DNA of 64,000 nt from Bacillota bacterium (GCA_030691505.1 JAUYEG010000100.1:1-64000), one strand, 5' to 3'; positions 8,009 to 17,342 are shown, counted from the first letter of the stretch. A program made the numbers and translations. Notes: generated from the letters alone by a model not told the origin.

Positions 8009-9406
8009 GTGTTCTGTCCCAAGTGCGGCGTCGAGTCTCCTTCCGGGGCGGTCTACTGCTACCGCTGCGGAGGCAGGCTGCCTGAGGCGGCTGCAGCGGC
8101 ACAGGCCGGCGGCGATAAGGACGCCCCCGCGGCCAACCCCAAAGCGGTGCCACGCGATCTTGAGGCCAACCAGTACGCGCATCCGCTCGACAGGCGCAGC
8201 CTGGAGGGCATCGCGCGCTTTGGCCCGGTTGTGGCCGTCACGAGGGCGATCATCCGGCACTGGGACGAGCCGATGGTCAAGGGACAGCTGCTCGGCGGCA
8301 CCGTCAAGGTCGGCCCGGGCCAGTTTGCCGACATCCACGAATTGGCTCAGAGCTGCGCCACCATCCTCAACATGGAGGTCCCGGACATCTTCATCCGCCA
8401 CGACCCCACGTTCAATGCGATGACCCTCGGGGTCGAAAGGCCGCTGATCATCCTGCATTCGTCGGTGGTGGAGGCGTTTGGCCCGGAGGAGCTCACTTTC
8501 ATCATTGGACACGAAATGGGCCATATCAAAAGCGAGCACGTCCTTTACCTTAGCGCCGCCTATGTCCTGACCTTGGGCGCGCGCGGGCTGGCGGACAGGT
8601 TGTTCGGTTTGGGGGCGCTCATCGTCGTGCCGGCCGTGCACGCGCTCCAGGCCTGGATGCGCAAAGCGGAATTGACCGCGGACCGGGCCGGGCTGCTCTG
8701 CCTGCAAGACTTGGACCTGGCCCGACGCTCGCTGATCAAGCTTGCCCTGGGGGGGCGGCAGCTGTTCGAACGGCTGGATGTGGACGAATACCTGCGCCAG
8801 GCGGATCAGGCCAGCCGGGACGAATACGGCCGGGTCAGCGAGTTTTTTCAGACGCACCCGCACATCGCCAACCGTGTCCGCGAGCTCAAGTACTTCCGTG
8901 AATCAGCGCTGTACTCCGAGATCCTCGGGCAGGCTCCCCCGACGAGCCGCGGTCAACTGGAGGCCGCGGCGATGATGGGCCTGGAACGCGGCCGCGAGCT
9001 GCTAGCGAGGGTGGGGGGCACCGTGACGGGTTTCCTGTCGGCCCGGAGCACACTGGAGCGGGCCCTCACAGAGTTCAGGCGCGTCCACGAGAGGTACCCC
9101 GGCACAGAGGCGGCCCGGCAGGCGCTGTACTACCACGGGTTGACCTTGATGAACCTGCGCCGCGGCTTGGAGGCCGCAAAGACGTTTCAGACCTTCGTGC
9201 TCACTCATCCGCTGCACCAGCTGGCCCCCGATGCCCACTACGGCCTGGCCGTCGTTTTCGAGCGCCTGCTTCACGACAAGCAGGCTGCGGCCGAGGAGTA
9301 TAGTCGCCTGCGCAGCGAGTTCCCCGAGAGCCCTCAGTCCGCTCAGGCCGCGGAGGCCCTGGCGAAGCTGGGCCAGCCGGTCACGGAGTTGGGAAAGCAG
9401 GCTTAG
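8009..9406 (+). CDS. M48-type zinc metalloprotease with N-terminal zinc ribbon and C-terminal helical repeats
   Basis: This 465-residue protein has three parts. Residues 3-20 form a zinc ribbon (CPKCG...CYRCG). Residues about 80-295 are an M48 peptidase core with the catalytic HEMGH at 168-172, a third zinc ligand in ELTADRAGLL (from 221) and the family's THPHIANRV near 282. Residues about 340-455 hold two or three TPR/tol-pal-like repeats (RYPGTEAARQALYY, FPESPQSAQAAEAL). There is no clear membrane helix pair as in HtpX; one weak hydrophobic patch lies at about 183-212. GTG at 8009 follows AGGAGG. The substrate is unknown. It lies 12 bases after tatC, so it may be co-transcribed. Confidence 0.85.
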   Translation: MFCPKCGVESPSGAVYCYRCGGRLPEAAAAAQAGGDKDAPAANPKAVPRDLEANQYAHPLDRRSLEGIARFGPVVAVTRAIIRHWDEPMVKGQLLGGTVKVGPGQFADIHELAQSCATILNMEVPDIFIRHDPTFNAMTLGVERPLIILHSSVVEAFGPEELTFIIGHEMGHIKSEHVLYLSAAYVLTLGARGLADRLFGLGALIVVPAVHALQAWMRKAELTADRAGLLCLQDLDLARRSLIKLALGGRQLFERLDVDEYLRQADQASRDEYGRVSEFFQTHPHIANRVRELKYFRESALYSEILGQAPPTSRGQLEAAAMMGLERGRELLARVGGTVTGFLSARSTLERALTEFRRVHERYPGTEAARQALYYHGLTLMNLRRGLEAAKTFQTFVLTHPLHQLAPDAHYGLAVVFERLLHDKQAAAEEYSRLRSEFPESPQSAQAAEALAKLGQPVTELGKQA

Positions 9407-9458
9407 GCCGGCTGCCTATGGGCCCGCGCATTTCCCCGCCCTTTCTTGTTCCTACTCC

Positions 9459-9488
9459 TTGCGTCTAGGTGGGTCGCATGTGTAGAAT
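9459..9488 (+). promoter_or_regulatory. Candidate housekeeping promoter of the mraZ division cluster
   Basis: TTGCGT (9459-9464) and TAGAAT (9483-9488) are separated by 18 bases, about 45 bases before the mraZ start. The -10 box fits the vegetative sigma consensus in 5 of 6 positions and the -35 in 4 of 6. Its placement after an intergenic gap and before a long gene string supports it. No transcript data are available. Confidence 0.45.
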
Positions 9489-9533
9489 CGGGGTACGAAG
9501 TGGGGCTAAGTGGTGCACGATGGGGGGTTGCGC

Positions 9534-9977
9534 GTGGCGACCGGCCGGTCGGCGTTCCTGGGGGAGTATCAGCACGCCCTCGATGATAAGGGCCGTCTGA
9601 CTGTACCAAGCCGCCTCCGCGGCGCCCTCGGGGATCCTTTCATCGTGACCAGAGGCCTCGACGATTGCCTTTTCGTTTATCCCCTCGCCATCTGGGAGGG
9701 CATCGCCGCCCAGCTCGAGTCGTTGCCGTTCACAGCCTCGGCTCCCCGCGCGTTCGCCCGTCTCTTCTTCAGCGGAGCAACCGAGGTCTCCCCGGACCGG
9801 CAAGGAAGGTTTCTTGTGCCGTCCGCGCTCCGGGAGCACGCCGGCCTTGACAAGGAGGCAGTGATCATCGGGGTGGGGAGCCGCCTGGAGATCTGGAGCG
9901 CCGAGCGCTGGCGCGCCTTCCAGGACCGGGCCCGCCAGGAGTACCAATCCCTTGCTGAAGGCCTGTTCCGTGGATAG
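9534..9977 (+). CDS. mraZ: Division/cell wall cluster transcriptional repressor MraZ
   Basis: This 147-residue protein has two tandem SpoVT/AbrB-type MraZ domains. The first contains FLGEYQHALDDKGRLTVPSR (about residues 8-27). The second contains VSPDRQGRFLVPSALREHAG. Both have the DxxGR loop for DNA binding. MraZ represses its own cluster in characterised bacteria. I chose GTG at 9534 because MraZ normally begins just before FLGEYQH and GGGGGG precedes it. GTGs at 9510 and 9513 would add eight or seven residues. It heads the division cluster. I did not find an obvious triple GTGGG repeat operator. Confidence 0.93.
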   Translation: MATGRSAFLGEYQHALDDKGRLTVPSRLRGALGDPFIVTRGLDDCLFVYPLAIWEGIAAQLESLPFTASAPRAFARLFFSGATEVSPDRQGRFLVPSALREHAGLDKEAVIIGVGSRLEIWSAERWRAFQDRARQEYQSLAEGLFRG

Positions 9978-9981
9978 CAGC

Positions 9982-10893
9982 ATGGACGACGGCGTCTTGG
10001 GACAGGTTCACGAGCCGGTAATGCTGGCCGAGGTCGTCTCCATTATGTCCGGGGCACCGGAGGGGCGCCTGGTGGATTGCACGGTAGGCGCCGGCGGTCA
10101 TGCTGAGGGCCTGCTCGACAGCTTGCCTGGTGCGGAGCTGATCGGTATTGACCGCGACCTGGAGGTGCTGGCGTTGGCCGGGGCCCGCCTGGCACGCTTC
10201 GGTGGACGGGTGCGGCTTCTCAAGGGCAACTTCCGCGACCTGCCGGAGTTGCTGGAGCCGCTGGGCGTGACCGCCGTGGATGGCATGTTGTTTGATGTGG
10301 GAGTCTCGTCACTGCAACTGGACCGCCCGGACCGGGGTTTTGCCTACGGAAACCCCGAGGCGCCGCTGGACATGCGCATGGACCCGGACCAGGAACTGAC
10401 CGCGGCCGGTCTGCTCAACCGGCTCGACGAACGTGAATTGGCCAGGATCATCCGGGATTACGGCGAGGAGCGGTGGGCAAGCAGGATTGCGTCGTTCGTG
10501 GTCGCCGCCCGGACCAGACGGCCGCTTACCACTGCCGGGGATCTGGTTGACGTCATCCGCGCCGCGATCCCCGCTGCGGCCCGCCGCTCCGGCGGGCATC
10601 CCGCCCGGCGCACCTTTCAGGCGGTGCGTATCGCGGTCAACGATGAGCTCGGCGCCCTGCAAGCCGGGCTGGAGGCAGGTGCGTCGCTGCTCGCCCCGGA
10701 GGGGCGAATGGTGACCATCTCGTTTCACTCGCTCGAGGACCGCCTGGTGAAACAGACCTTCCGCAGCCTCGCGGGAACAGGTAAGTACAGAACACTGACC
10801 AAGCGGCCGCTGGTGCCGGGGCCGCAGGAGATCGCCCGCAACGCGCGGGCTCGTAGCGCGAAGCTTAGAGGATTGGCCAGACTGGCCGCGTAG
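9982..10893 (+). CDS. rsmH: 16S rRNA (cytosine(1402)-N(4))-methyltransferase RsmH
   Basis: This 303-residue SAM-dependent methyltransferase was formerly called MraW. It has HEPVML near the N-terminus, the SAM-binding VDCTVGAGGHAEGLL (about residues 32-46), LFDVGVSSLQLDRPDRGFAY (about 106-125), a central helical domain (TFQAVRIAVNDEL), and ISFHSLEDRLVK in the C-terminal part. It methylates C1402 of 16S rRNA in the decoding centre. ATG at 9982 is 4 bases after mraZ. A GTG at 9970 inside mraZ is an alternative. The usual mraZ-rsmH-ftsL order is kept. Confidence 0.95.
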   Translation: MDDGVLGQVHEPVMLAEVVSIMSGAPEGRLVDCTVGAGGHAEGLLDSLPGAELIGIDRDLEVLALAGARLARFGGRVRLLKGNFRDLPELLEPLGVTAVDGMLFDVGVSSLQLDRPDRGFAYGNPEAPLDMRMDPDQELTAAGLLNRLDERELARIIRDYGEERWASRIASFVVAARTRRPLTTAGDLVDVIRAAIPAAARRSGGHPARRTFQAVRIAVNDELGALQAGLEAGASLLAPEGRMVTISFHSLEDRLVKQTFRSLAGTGKYRTLTKRPLVPGPQEIARNARARSAKLRGLARLAA

Positions 10894-10976
10894 GCGGTCG
10901 CGCGTCCCCACCGCGACACGGCGGGGCGCGCGTCCCAGCCGGCGGCGGTTCTCGGCCCGCCAGGAGGCGAATACAC

Positions 10977-11513
10977 TTGCTAGCAGCCAGAGACCTCGCA
11001 ACCGAGCGCAGCCCGGAACGGGGTTATCGCCCTGACCCGCGGCGCCGTGCCAGCGCGCGTCCGCGTACGGCGGCCAGACCGCGCAGCAAGGCGGCCTGGC
11101 TCGGTCTATGGGCGCTGGCGGTTTTGGTGGCCTTCTCGGTGACCTACCGGCATGCCGCCCTGACCCGTCTGGGCTATGAGGCGGAAAACCTGGAACGGCA
11201 GCTCGCGGTGATTTGCAGGCTCAATGGCGAGTTGGAGGTCAGAGTGTCAAGCCTTGGCGCCCCGGCCCGCGTGCAGCAACTGGCGCAATCCAGGCTCGGC
11301 ATGGTCCAGCCGCAGCGGAGCATCGCCGTAGCCATGGCGTGGCCTGCTGCATCCGAGGCGGGCGACCGGCTCGCCGCAGCCGGAGGGGCAGCGGATGTCG
11401 GGTCTCCGGCCGGGCAGCCGGAGTCCGATTCCGGCGGGATGCTGTCCAGACTGTGGCGTTTTGTCCGGCGGCTCACCGGTGTCCCGGCCGAGGCGGCGGC
11501 AGCGCAAAGGTAA
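10977..11513 (+). CDS. ftsL: FtsL-like septum formation protein
   Basis: This 178-residue bitopic protein has a basic cytoplasmic N-terminus (about residues 1-40, rich in Arg/Pro). One membrane helix (WLGLWALAVLVAFSVTYRH, about 42-60) follows, then an extracytoplasmic heptad-like region (LERQLAVICRLNGELEVRVSSL). The motif LAQSRLGMVQPQ (about 101-112) is the typical FtsL/DivIC end. TTG at 10977 has AGGAGG nine bases upstream. The ~55-residue Ala/Gly/Pro-rich tail beyond that motif is longer than usual. Position between rsmH and the PBP gene confirms the role in the divisome, where it would pair with DivIC and FtsQ. Confidence 0.85.
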   Translation: MLAARDLATERSPERGYRPDPRRRASARPRTAARPRSKAAWLGLWALAVLVAFSVTYRHAALTRLGYEAENLERQLAVICRLNGELEVRVSSLGAPARVQQLAQSRLGMVQPQRSIAVAMAWPAASEAGDRLAAAGGAADVGSPAGQPESDSGGMLSRLWRFVRRLTGVPAEAAAAQR

Positions 11514-11537
11514 TCCGCCTGCCGGGGGGGCAGCCTG

Positions 11538-13238
11538 ATGGAATTGTCCTACGGCCTGCTGCAACGTCGCCGGGCGGGCCTGATGTTCATGATCATGACC
11601 GTGATCCTCATCGCGCTGTGCGGCCGTCTGGCCTGGCTGCAGTTGGTGCTCGGGCCGGGGCTGCGTGAGCGGGCCCTCGAGGTGCGCCTGCGCGACGTGC
11701 CGGTGGAGGCCAAGCGCGGCACGATCTACGACCGCCAGGGACGTGAGCTGGCCGTCAGCATCGATGTGGACTCCGTCTTCGCCATCCCCACGCAGGTCCG
11801 CGACAAGGAGGGCACCGCGGCCAATCTTGCCGCCATCCTTAACATGGACCGCGACTGGATCCTCGAACGCCTGATGCGCCAGGAGTCGTTCACCTGGATC
11901 AAGCGGAAGATAGAGGCGGACCAGGCGGCTCAGATCCGGGAACTGCGCATGCAGGGCATTGATCTTACCCAAGAAAGCCGGCGCGTATACCCTAAGGGCC
12001 AGCTTGCCGCGCATGTGATCGGCTTCGCCGGCATCGACAGCCAGGGCCTGGAAGGCATCGAGGTCCAGTACGATTCCTGGCTCCGCGGCGTGCCGGGACG
12101 GATCTCGATCGAGTACGATGCCCGCGGGGAGGAGATCCCCCAGGCGGTGCACCGCTACTTCCCGCCCACGGACGGCCTGTCGCTGGTACTCACCATTGAC
12201 GAAACCATCCAGTACATCTGCGAGCGCGAGCTGGAAACGGCGATGGTCGGCAGCGGGGCCAAATCGGGCACTGTGATCGCCATGGACCCCAACACGGGGG
12301 AGATACTGGGCCTGGCCAACTACCCGACGTACGACCCGAACAACTACCAGGCCTACCCCGCGGCAAGCCGGCGCAATTACGCGGTGGCGGACACCTTCAC
12401 CCCCGGGTCGACGTTCAAGCCCATTACCGCCGCCGGTGCGCTGGAGGACGGGCTCATCAGCTGGAACAACCGTTTCTTCTGCGGCGGCAGCCTGCTCATC
12501 TCGGGACACACGATACGGTGCCACCGGACGGGCGGGCACGGCTCCCAGACCCTCATGGAGGTCATAGAGAACTCCTGCAACGTCGGATTCATGACAATCG
12601 GAATGAAGCTGGGCATAGAGCGTCTCTACGACTACGTGGAGACGTTCGGACTGACCTCGAAAACGGGCATCGACCTGCCCGGCGAGGCACAGGGGATCAT
12701 CATCCCCCGCGCCAAGGCCAAAGTGCTTGACCTGGCCGTGATGTCTTTCGGCCAGAGCCTGACCGTGACGCCCCTGCAGCTCATCACGGCGATTTCGGCC
12801 ATCGCCAACGGCGGTACGGTGCTTCAGCCGCACATCGCGAAGGAACTGCGAACCGCCGATGGAGCCCTGGTCCAGAGCTTTGCTTCCAAGAAGGAAACCA
12901 AGGTCATCGCCGAGCAGACCGCCCGCGAGTTGTCGGAGGCGCTGGAGTCCGTAGTCGAGAACGGAACAGGCAAGAGGGCCTACATTGAAGGCTACGAGCT
13001 GGCCGGCAAGACCGGTACATCGCAGAAAACGGTCGCCGGGCGCGTTTCCTCCGAATTCCACGTCGCCTCGTTTGTGGGGTTCGGCCCGGCGCGGGATCCG
13101 CAGGTCGCGCTGCTGGTCGTCATTGACGAGCCGGTCGGGGCCTACTATGGAGGACAGCTCGCCGCCCCCGTGTTCAGCAATGTCATGCGGGACGTCTACC
13201 GCTACCTAGGGATCCCGGTCCTGCTCCCCACGCAGTAG
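11538..13238 (+). CDS. ftsI: Class B penicillin-binding protein (FtsI/SpoVD type transpeptidase)
   Basis: This 566-residue protein has an N-terminal membrane helix (about residues 14-36), a dimerisation domain with KRGTIYDRQGRELA (about 56-69), and a transpeptidase domain. Active-site motifs are STFK with the nucleophile at Ser291, SCN at 346-348 and KTGT at 491-494. It cross-links septal peptidoglycan. No PASTA repeats are seen after the catalytic domain, so it looks more like FtsI/PBP2B than classical SpoVD. Only one such gene is in this cluster, so it may serve both vegetative division and sporulation. ATG at 11538 follows GGGGGG. Confidence 0.93.
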   Translation: MELSYGLLQRRRAGLMFMIMTVILIALCGRLAWLQLVLGPGLRERALEVRLRDVPVEAKRGTIYDRQGRELAVSIDVDSVFAIPTQVRDKEGTAANLAAILNMDRDWILERLMRQESFTWIKRKIEADQAAQIRELRMQGIDLTQESRRVYPKGQLAAHVIGFAGIDSQGLEGIEVQYDSWLRGVPGRISIEYDARGEEIPQAVHRYFPPTDGLSLVLTIDETIQYICERELETAMVGSGAKSGTVIAMDPNTGEILGLANYPTYDPNNYQAYPAASRRNYAVADTFTPGSTFKPITAAGALEDGLISWNNRFFCGGSLLISGHTIRCHRTGGHGSQTLMEVIENSCNVGFMTIGMKLGIERLYDYVETFGLTSKTGIDLPGEAQGIIIPRAKAKVLDLAVMSFGQSLTVTPLQLITAISAIANGGTVLQPHIAKELRTADGALVQSFASKKETKVIAEQTARELSEALESVVENGTGKRAYIEGYELAGKTGTSQKTVAGRVSSEFHVASFVGFGPARDPQVALLVVIDEPVGAYYGGQLAAPVFSNVMRDVYRYLGIPVLLPTQ

Positions 13239-13319
13239 ACGGCAAGGCGCAGCGGCCGGCGCCTGGGATATACTCGAACTGTGCCGGCGGCGGATGACCG
13301 GACGATAGAGGTGGGTCCA

Positions 13320-14840
13320 GTGCTCCTAGGTGAGTTGCTCGCCGCGGACCGGGCGACGCGGTTGGCCCGCGGAGTTGCCGGGACCGGCGTGGTCAATCTG
13401 GATTACGACTCGCGCCGGGTCGGGCCGGGTTCCCTTTTCTTCGCCCTTCGCGGACTGATTAGCGACGGGCACGAGTACGTGCCCCAGGCGGTGCAAAGGG
13501 GGGCGGTCGCCGTGTGCGCGGAGCACGAGGTGGCGCTGCCTGACGGCGTGGCCCTCCTCCTCAGCCCGGACACCCGGGCCAGCATGGCCTTGATGGCGGC
13601 CGCCTTCTTCGGGCATCCGTCCGTCTCGCTCGGGGTTGTGGGTGTCACGGGGACCAAGGGCAAGACCACCACAACGCATCTTATCAGGGCCATATTCGAG
13701 GCCGCGGGGCGCCGGACCGGGCTTGTCGGCACGGTGCACAATGTCATCGGCGGGATGCCCGAAACGGTCGTGCACACTACCCCCGAGGCGCCCGAACTGC
13801 ATTCGATGTTCCGCCGGATGGTCTCGGCCGGGGACACCCACGTGGTGATGGAGGTCTCCTCGCATGCGCTGGAGTTCCGCCGGGTCGCCGGCACGGCGTA
13901 CGACATCGGTGTGCTGACCAATATGAGCCATGACCATCTTGATCTGCATAAGACCTTTGACAACTATGTGACGGCCAAAGCGAAGCTCTTCATGATGCTC
14001 GGCGCGCCTCCGGCGGGAAAAGGGGACGCGGGGCGCGGCCTGCGCGCGGCGGTCGTAAACGGCGACGACCCGGTCGCCCCGTCCATGCGGCGCGCGACGC
14101 CGGCCGACGTGCCGTACGTTACGTTCGGCCACGGCCCCGGGTGCGATCTCCGCGCCCTCGACGTGGACCTCGGGCCTGCCGGCGCCTCCTTTACGGCAGC
14201 GTACGGGCAGCGTAGACTGCCTATTAGCCTCAGGCTTCCGGGGCGGTTCAACGTACAAAACGCCATGGCCGCGCTGACGGTTGGGCTGGTTTCCGGGTGC
14301 GATCCTGAGACATGCGTCGCCGCGCTCAGCGGCATGGACGGCGTGCCGGGCCGGTTTGAGCGCGTGGACGCCGGCCAGCCTTTCGCGGTCATTGTCGACT
14401 ACGCACATTCTCCTGACAGCCTGGAGAACGTGCTCGTCACGGCACGAGAGCTCACAACGGGGAGACTGATGGTCGTATTTGGCTGCGGCGGCGACCGCGA
14501 CCGGACCAAGCGGCCGGTGATGGGCCGCATCGCCGCAGAGCGCGCGGACGAGGTCCTGGTGACCTCCGACAACCCCCGCAGCGAGGATCCGGATGCCATC
14601 ATTGCCGAGATCGTCGCCGGTTTCATGCCAGGCATGGCCGGGCGCTGGCGGGTGGTCGCCGACCGGGCGGCCGCTATCCGCGCGGCGATCGAAACCGCCG
14701 GTCCGGGCGACATGGTGGTGATCGCCGGCAAGGGGCACGAGACCTACCAGATACTAGGCCCCGACACCATCCACTTTGACGACCGCGAGGTGGCCCGGCA
14801 GGCGCTGCTGGAGCGCGGCCGCGGGGTGAGCAAGGCGTGA
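13320..14840 (+). CDS. murE: UDP-MurNAc-tripeptide synthetase, diaminopimelate-adding (MurE)
   Basis: This 506-residue ATP-dependent amide ligase adds the third residue to UDP-MurNAc-L-Ala-D-Glu. The ATP loop GTKGKTTT lies near residue 111. The domain-2 motif with NMSHDHLDLH is present. DNPR at 417-420 specifies meso-diaminopimelate rather than lysine, and GKGHE is near 472. I chose GTG at 13320 because GAGGTGGG precedes it and the product then starts MLLGELL like relatives. A GTG at 13281 would add 13 residues without a ribosome site. It overlaps murF in a GTGA. Confidence 0.95.
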   Translation: MLLGELLAADRATRLARGVAGTGVVNLDYDSRRVGPGSLFFALRGLISDGHEYVPQAVQRGAVAVCAEHEVALPDGVALLLSPDTRASMALMAAAFFGHPSVSLGVVGVTGTKGKTTTTHLIRAIFEAAGRRTGLVGTVHNVIGGMPETVVHTTPEAPELHSMFRRMVSAGDTHVVMEVSSHALEFRRVAGTAYDIGVLTNMSHDHLDLHKTFDNYVTAKAKLFMMLGAPPAGKGDAGRGLRAAVVNGDDPVAPSMRRATPADVPYVTFGHGPGCDLRALDVDLGPAGASFTAAYGQRRLPISLRLPGRFNVQNAMAALTVGLVSGCDPETCVAALSGMDGVPGRFERVDAGQPFAVIVDYAHSPDSLENVLVTARELTTGRLMVVFGCGGDRDRTKRPVMGRIAAERADEVLVTSDNPRSEDPDAIIAEIVAGFMPGMAGRWRVVADRAAAIRAAIETAGPGDMVVIAGKGHETYQILGPDTIHFDDREVARQALLERGRGVSKA

Positions 14841-16372
14841 GCGGCAATCCCTGTGCGCCGATCCCCGCAACCCGGCGCGTCCCGCCGGCATACGAAGCCG
14901 GTGCCGCCGCGGCGATCGTGGGCGGATCCGTCGTGTGGGGCAACCCAGCTGCCAGGTTCGCGGGGGCCAGCTTCGATACGCGCCGGACCGGTCCCGGGGA
15001 GATGTTCGTGGCCATCCCGGGTGAGCGCACCGACGGGCACCTTCACCTGGGGCACGCGGCCGCGCGGGGGGCTACGGTGTTGCTTGTGCAGCGCTGGGAT
15101 GTCGGGCTTGAGGGGAGCCTCAGCGGCTCGCCGGGGGCCGACCCATCCGCTGCGGCTGTGATCCGGGTGCCCGAAACGGTCGCCGCTTTCGGCCGCCTGG
15201 GCGCGTCACACCGCTCACGATACCAGTTGCCCGTTTTAGGCGTCACCGGGAGCGTCGGCAAGACCACGGTCAAGGACATGGCGGCGCATATGCTGGAGCG
15301 CCGCTTCGACGTGCTGGCAACTGAGGGCAACCTCAACAGCGATGTCGGTCTGCCGGTCATCCTCCTCCGGCTCGACGCGCGTCACCAGGTTGCGGTACTT
15401 GAGATGGCGATGCGCGGCGAGGGCCAGATCAGCTACCTCGCCTCGCTCTCCGGTCCGCGCGTGGCCATCGTGACATCGGTCGCCCCCGTGCACCTGGAGA
15501 CGCTGGGGAGTCTGGAGGCCATCGCCCGGGCCAAGGCCGAGCTGCCTCGCGCCCTTCCGCCGGAGGGGCTGGCGGTCGTGGACGGAGATTCGCCGGCCCT
15601 GACCGCCGAGCTGGGCAGGGGCGGGATGCGCGCCCAATACGTCAGCTTCGGGCACAGGACTGACGCCGGAGCACGGGTGCAGGACGAGCGCACGTTGTTC
15701 ACCCGCCAGGGCGACAGGATCGCCGCGTCGCTATCCTTTGCGGTGATTGTGTCGGGCGCAGCCCGGGATCTGCTCAGCGTCAGGTCTGCCCGGCTGACGG
15801 TGACCATACCGTACCCGGGCGCCCACAACGCGCTCAACGCGGTGGCCGCGGCAGCCGCCTGCACCGCCGTCGGGTTACCCTTCGAGGAGGGCTTGGCCGC
15901 GCTGGCGGACTTCGCCCCCAAGAGCGCCATGCGACTTGACATCCGGATGCACGGTGGGGTGCTGCTTATCAACGACGCCTACAATGCCAACCCGTTGTCG
16001 ATGCGGGCGGCGCTCACGATCCTCCAAGAGGCGGCGGCGGGCGGCCGCAAGGTGGCGGTTCTTGGCGACATGCTTGAGCTAGGCCCTCTCGAAGCAGAGG
16101 CGCATCGACAGCTGGGCCGTGATGTGGCCGCGGCCGGTGTGGGGGTTTTGATCGCCCACGGTCCGGCGTCGGCGCATGCTGCGGCGGAGGCCGTCGCGGC
16201 GGGGATCCCCCGTACGTCGGTGCACCATACTCTGACCCACGATGACGCCTCGCGGCTCCTCCTGGACCACGTTCGGATGGACGACACCTTGCTCATCAAG
16301 GGGTCGCGCGGCATGGCGATGGAGAATATCGTCAGAGCTTTCAGCGAGGGTTGGCCCAATGAACGGGTATGA
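14837..16372 (+). CDS. murF: UDP-MurNAc-tripeptide-D-alanyl-D-alanine ligase (MurF)
   Basis: This 511-residue Mur ligase adds the D-Ala-D-Ala dipeptide. The P-loop GSVGKTT is near residue 138. Family motifs are ATEGNLNSDVGLPV (about 160-173), VAPVHLETLGS, the ligase motif INDAYNANPLSMRAAL (about 378-393), and LGDMLELG. The GTG start overlaps murE (GTGA). The N-terminal ~25 residues are longer than usual. It is 14 bases into mraY at its 3' end, so murE, murF and mraY are translationally coupled. Confidence 0.95.
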   Translation: MSGNPCAPIPATRRVPPAYEAGAAAAIVGGSVVWGNPAARFAGASFDTRRTGPGEMFVAIPGERTDGHLHLGHAAARGATVLLVQRWDVGLEGSLSGSPGADPSAAAVIRVPETVAAFGRLGASHRSRYQLPVLGVTGSVGKTTVKDMAAHMLERRFDVLATEGNLNSDVGLPVILLRLDARHQVAVLEMAMRGEGQISYLASLSGPRVAIVTSVAPVHLETLGSLEAIARAKAELPRALPPEGLAVVDGDSPALTAELGRGGMRAQYVSFGHRTDAGARVQDERTLFTRQGDRIAASLSFAVIVSGAARDLLSVRSARLTVTIPYPGAHNALNAVAAAAACTAVGLPFEEGLAALADFAPKSAMRLDIRMHGGVLLINDAYNANPLSMRAALTILQEAAAGGRKVAVLGDMLELGPLEAEAHRQLGRDVAAAGVGVLIAHGPASAHAAAEAVAAGIPRTSVHHTLTHDDASRLLLDHVRMDDTLLIKGSRGMAMENIVRAFSEGWPNERV

Positions 16373-17339
16373 CGGCCTGCGGTTGGGGATGGCGGTGGCC
16401 CTATCCTTCACCGTGGTGGCGGTCGGCGGTCAGATCGCGATTCCCCTTCTCCGCCGGCTCAAGGTGGGCCAGAGGGTTCGCGACGACGGCCCGCAAACCC
16501 ATCTGAAGAAAATGGGCGTCCCGACGATGGGCGGTCTGTTCTTTGTCCTGCCCGGCCTCGCGGTGGCCCTGTATTTCGCGGGCCGTGACCCCGCCGTCCG
16601 CGCGACGGCGCTGTTCGCCCTGGTCTTCGCGGGGGTCGGGTTCGTGGATGACTACATCAAGGTCGTCAAGAAACGTCCGCTGGGCCTGCGCGCGCGCTAC
16701 AAGCTGGCAGTCCAGATTCCGGCCGCCGTGGCGCTGGCCTTTTACGCAACCGGCGTGCTCGGTCTGGGCACGGGGATCAGGCTTCCGTTCGGGGGGCCGG
16801 TGATCGAGCTCGCGTGGGCATACCCGGCAGCGATCGCTTTCATCGCCGTGGCCGAGGCCAACGCGGTGAACATCACCGACGGTCTGGACGGGCTCCTCGC
16901 AGGCGCGATGGTTCCAACACTCGGGGCCTACCTCCTCATCGCGCTCACCGTCGGTCAGACGGGCCTCGGAGTGCTCTGTGCCGCGCTGGTCGGCGCCTGT
17001 TTGGGATTCCTGCTCTTTAACCACTACCCGGCAAGGGTGATCATGGGCGACGTCGGGTCGCTGGGTCTTGGCGGCGCGTTGGTGGCCGTCGCCGTGCTGA
17101 CCAAGACAGAGCTCCTGCTGGCCCTGGTCGGGCTGCTGTACCTGATCGAAGCGCTATCGGTCACCCTTCAGGTCATCTCGTTCCAGAGCACCGGCCGGCG
17201 GATATTCCGCATGAGCCCGCTGCACCATCACTTCGAACTGCTCGGCTGGTCCGAAACCAAGGTCTTGCGCTGGTTCTGGGCGGCGGCGTGGCTCTCCGGG
17301 GTGCTGGGTCTGCTCGGCATAGCCGGGATGGGGGGGTAG
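16359..17339 (+). CDS. mraY: Phospho-N-acetylmuramoyl-pentapeptide-transferase (MraY)
   Basis: This 326-residue polytopic enzyme transfers phospho-MurNAc-pentapeptide to undecaprenyl phosphate, forming lipid I. Diagnostic parts are QTHLKKMGVPTMGGLFF (about residues 44-60), the Mg-site Asp pair FVDDYIKV, NAVNITDGLDGLLAG (about 167-181), NHYPARVIMGDVGSLGLG, and HHHFELLGWSE near 289. ATG at 16359 lies 14 bases before the end of murF. Only 3 bases separate it from ftsW, so the murD gene that often sits here is absent. Confidence 0.96.
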   Translation: MNGYDGLRLGMAVALSFTVVAVGGQIAIPLLRRLKVGQRVRDDGPQTHLKKMGVPTMGGLFFVLPGLAVALYFAGRDPAVRATALFALVFAGVGFVDDYIKVVKKRPLGLRARYKLAVQIPAAVALAFYATGVLGLGTGIRLPFGGPVIELAWAYPAAIAFIAVAEANAVNITDGLDGLLAGAMVPTLGAYLLIALTVGQTGLGVLCAALVGACLGFLLFNHYPARVIMGDVGSLGLGGALVAVAVLTKTELLLALVGLLYLIEALSVTLQVISFQSTGRRIFRMSPLHHHFELLGWSETKVLRWFWAAAWLSGVLGLLGIAGMGG

Positions 17340-17342
17340 CTG

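Noticed and set aside
11247-13061. Long open frame opposite the penicillin-binding protein gene (minus strand)
   Set aside because: It lies wholly antisense to a gene with all active-site motifs. Open antisense frames are expected in this high-GC codon usage, and its translation has no recognisable domain.
13326-14738. Long open frame opposite murE (minus strand)
   Set aside because: It is antisense to murE, has no ribosome site and has a composition typical of a shadow frame. Similar long frames opposite the M81 gene (42364-43839) and opposite pyrC (49565-50761) were rejected for the same reason.
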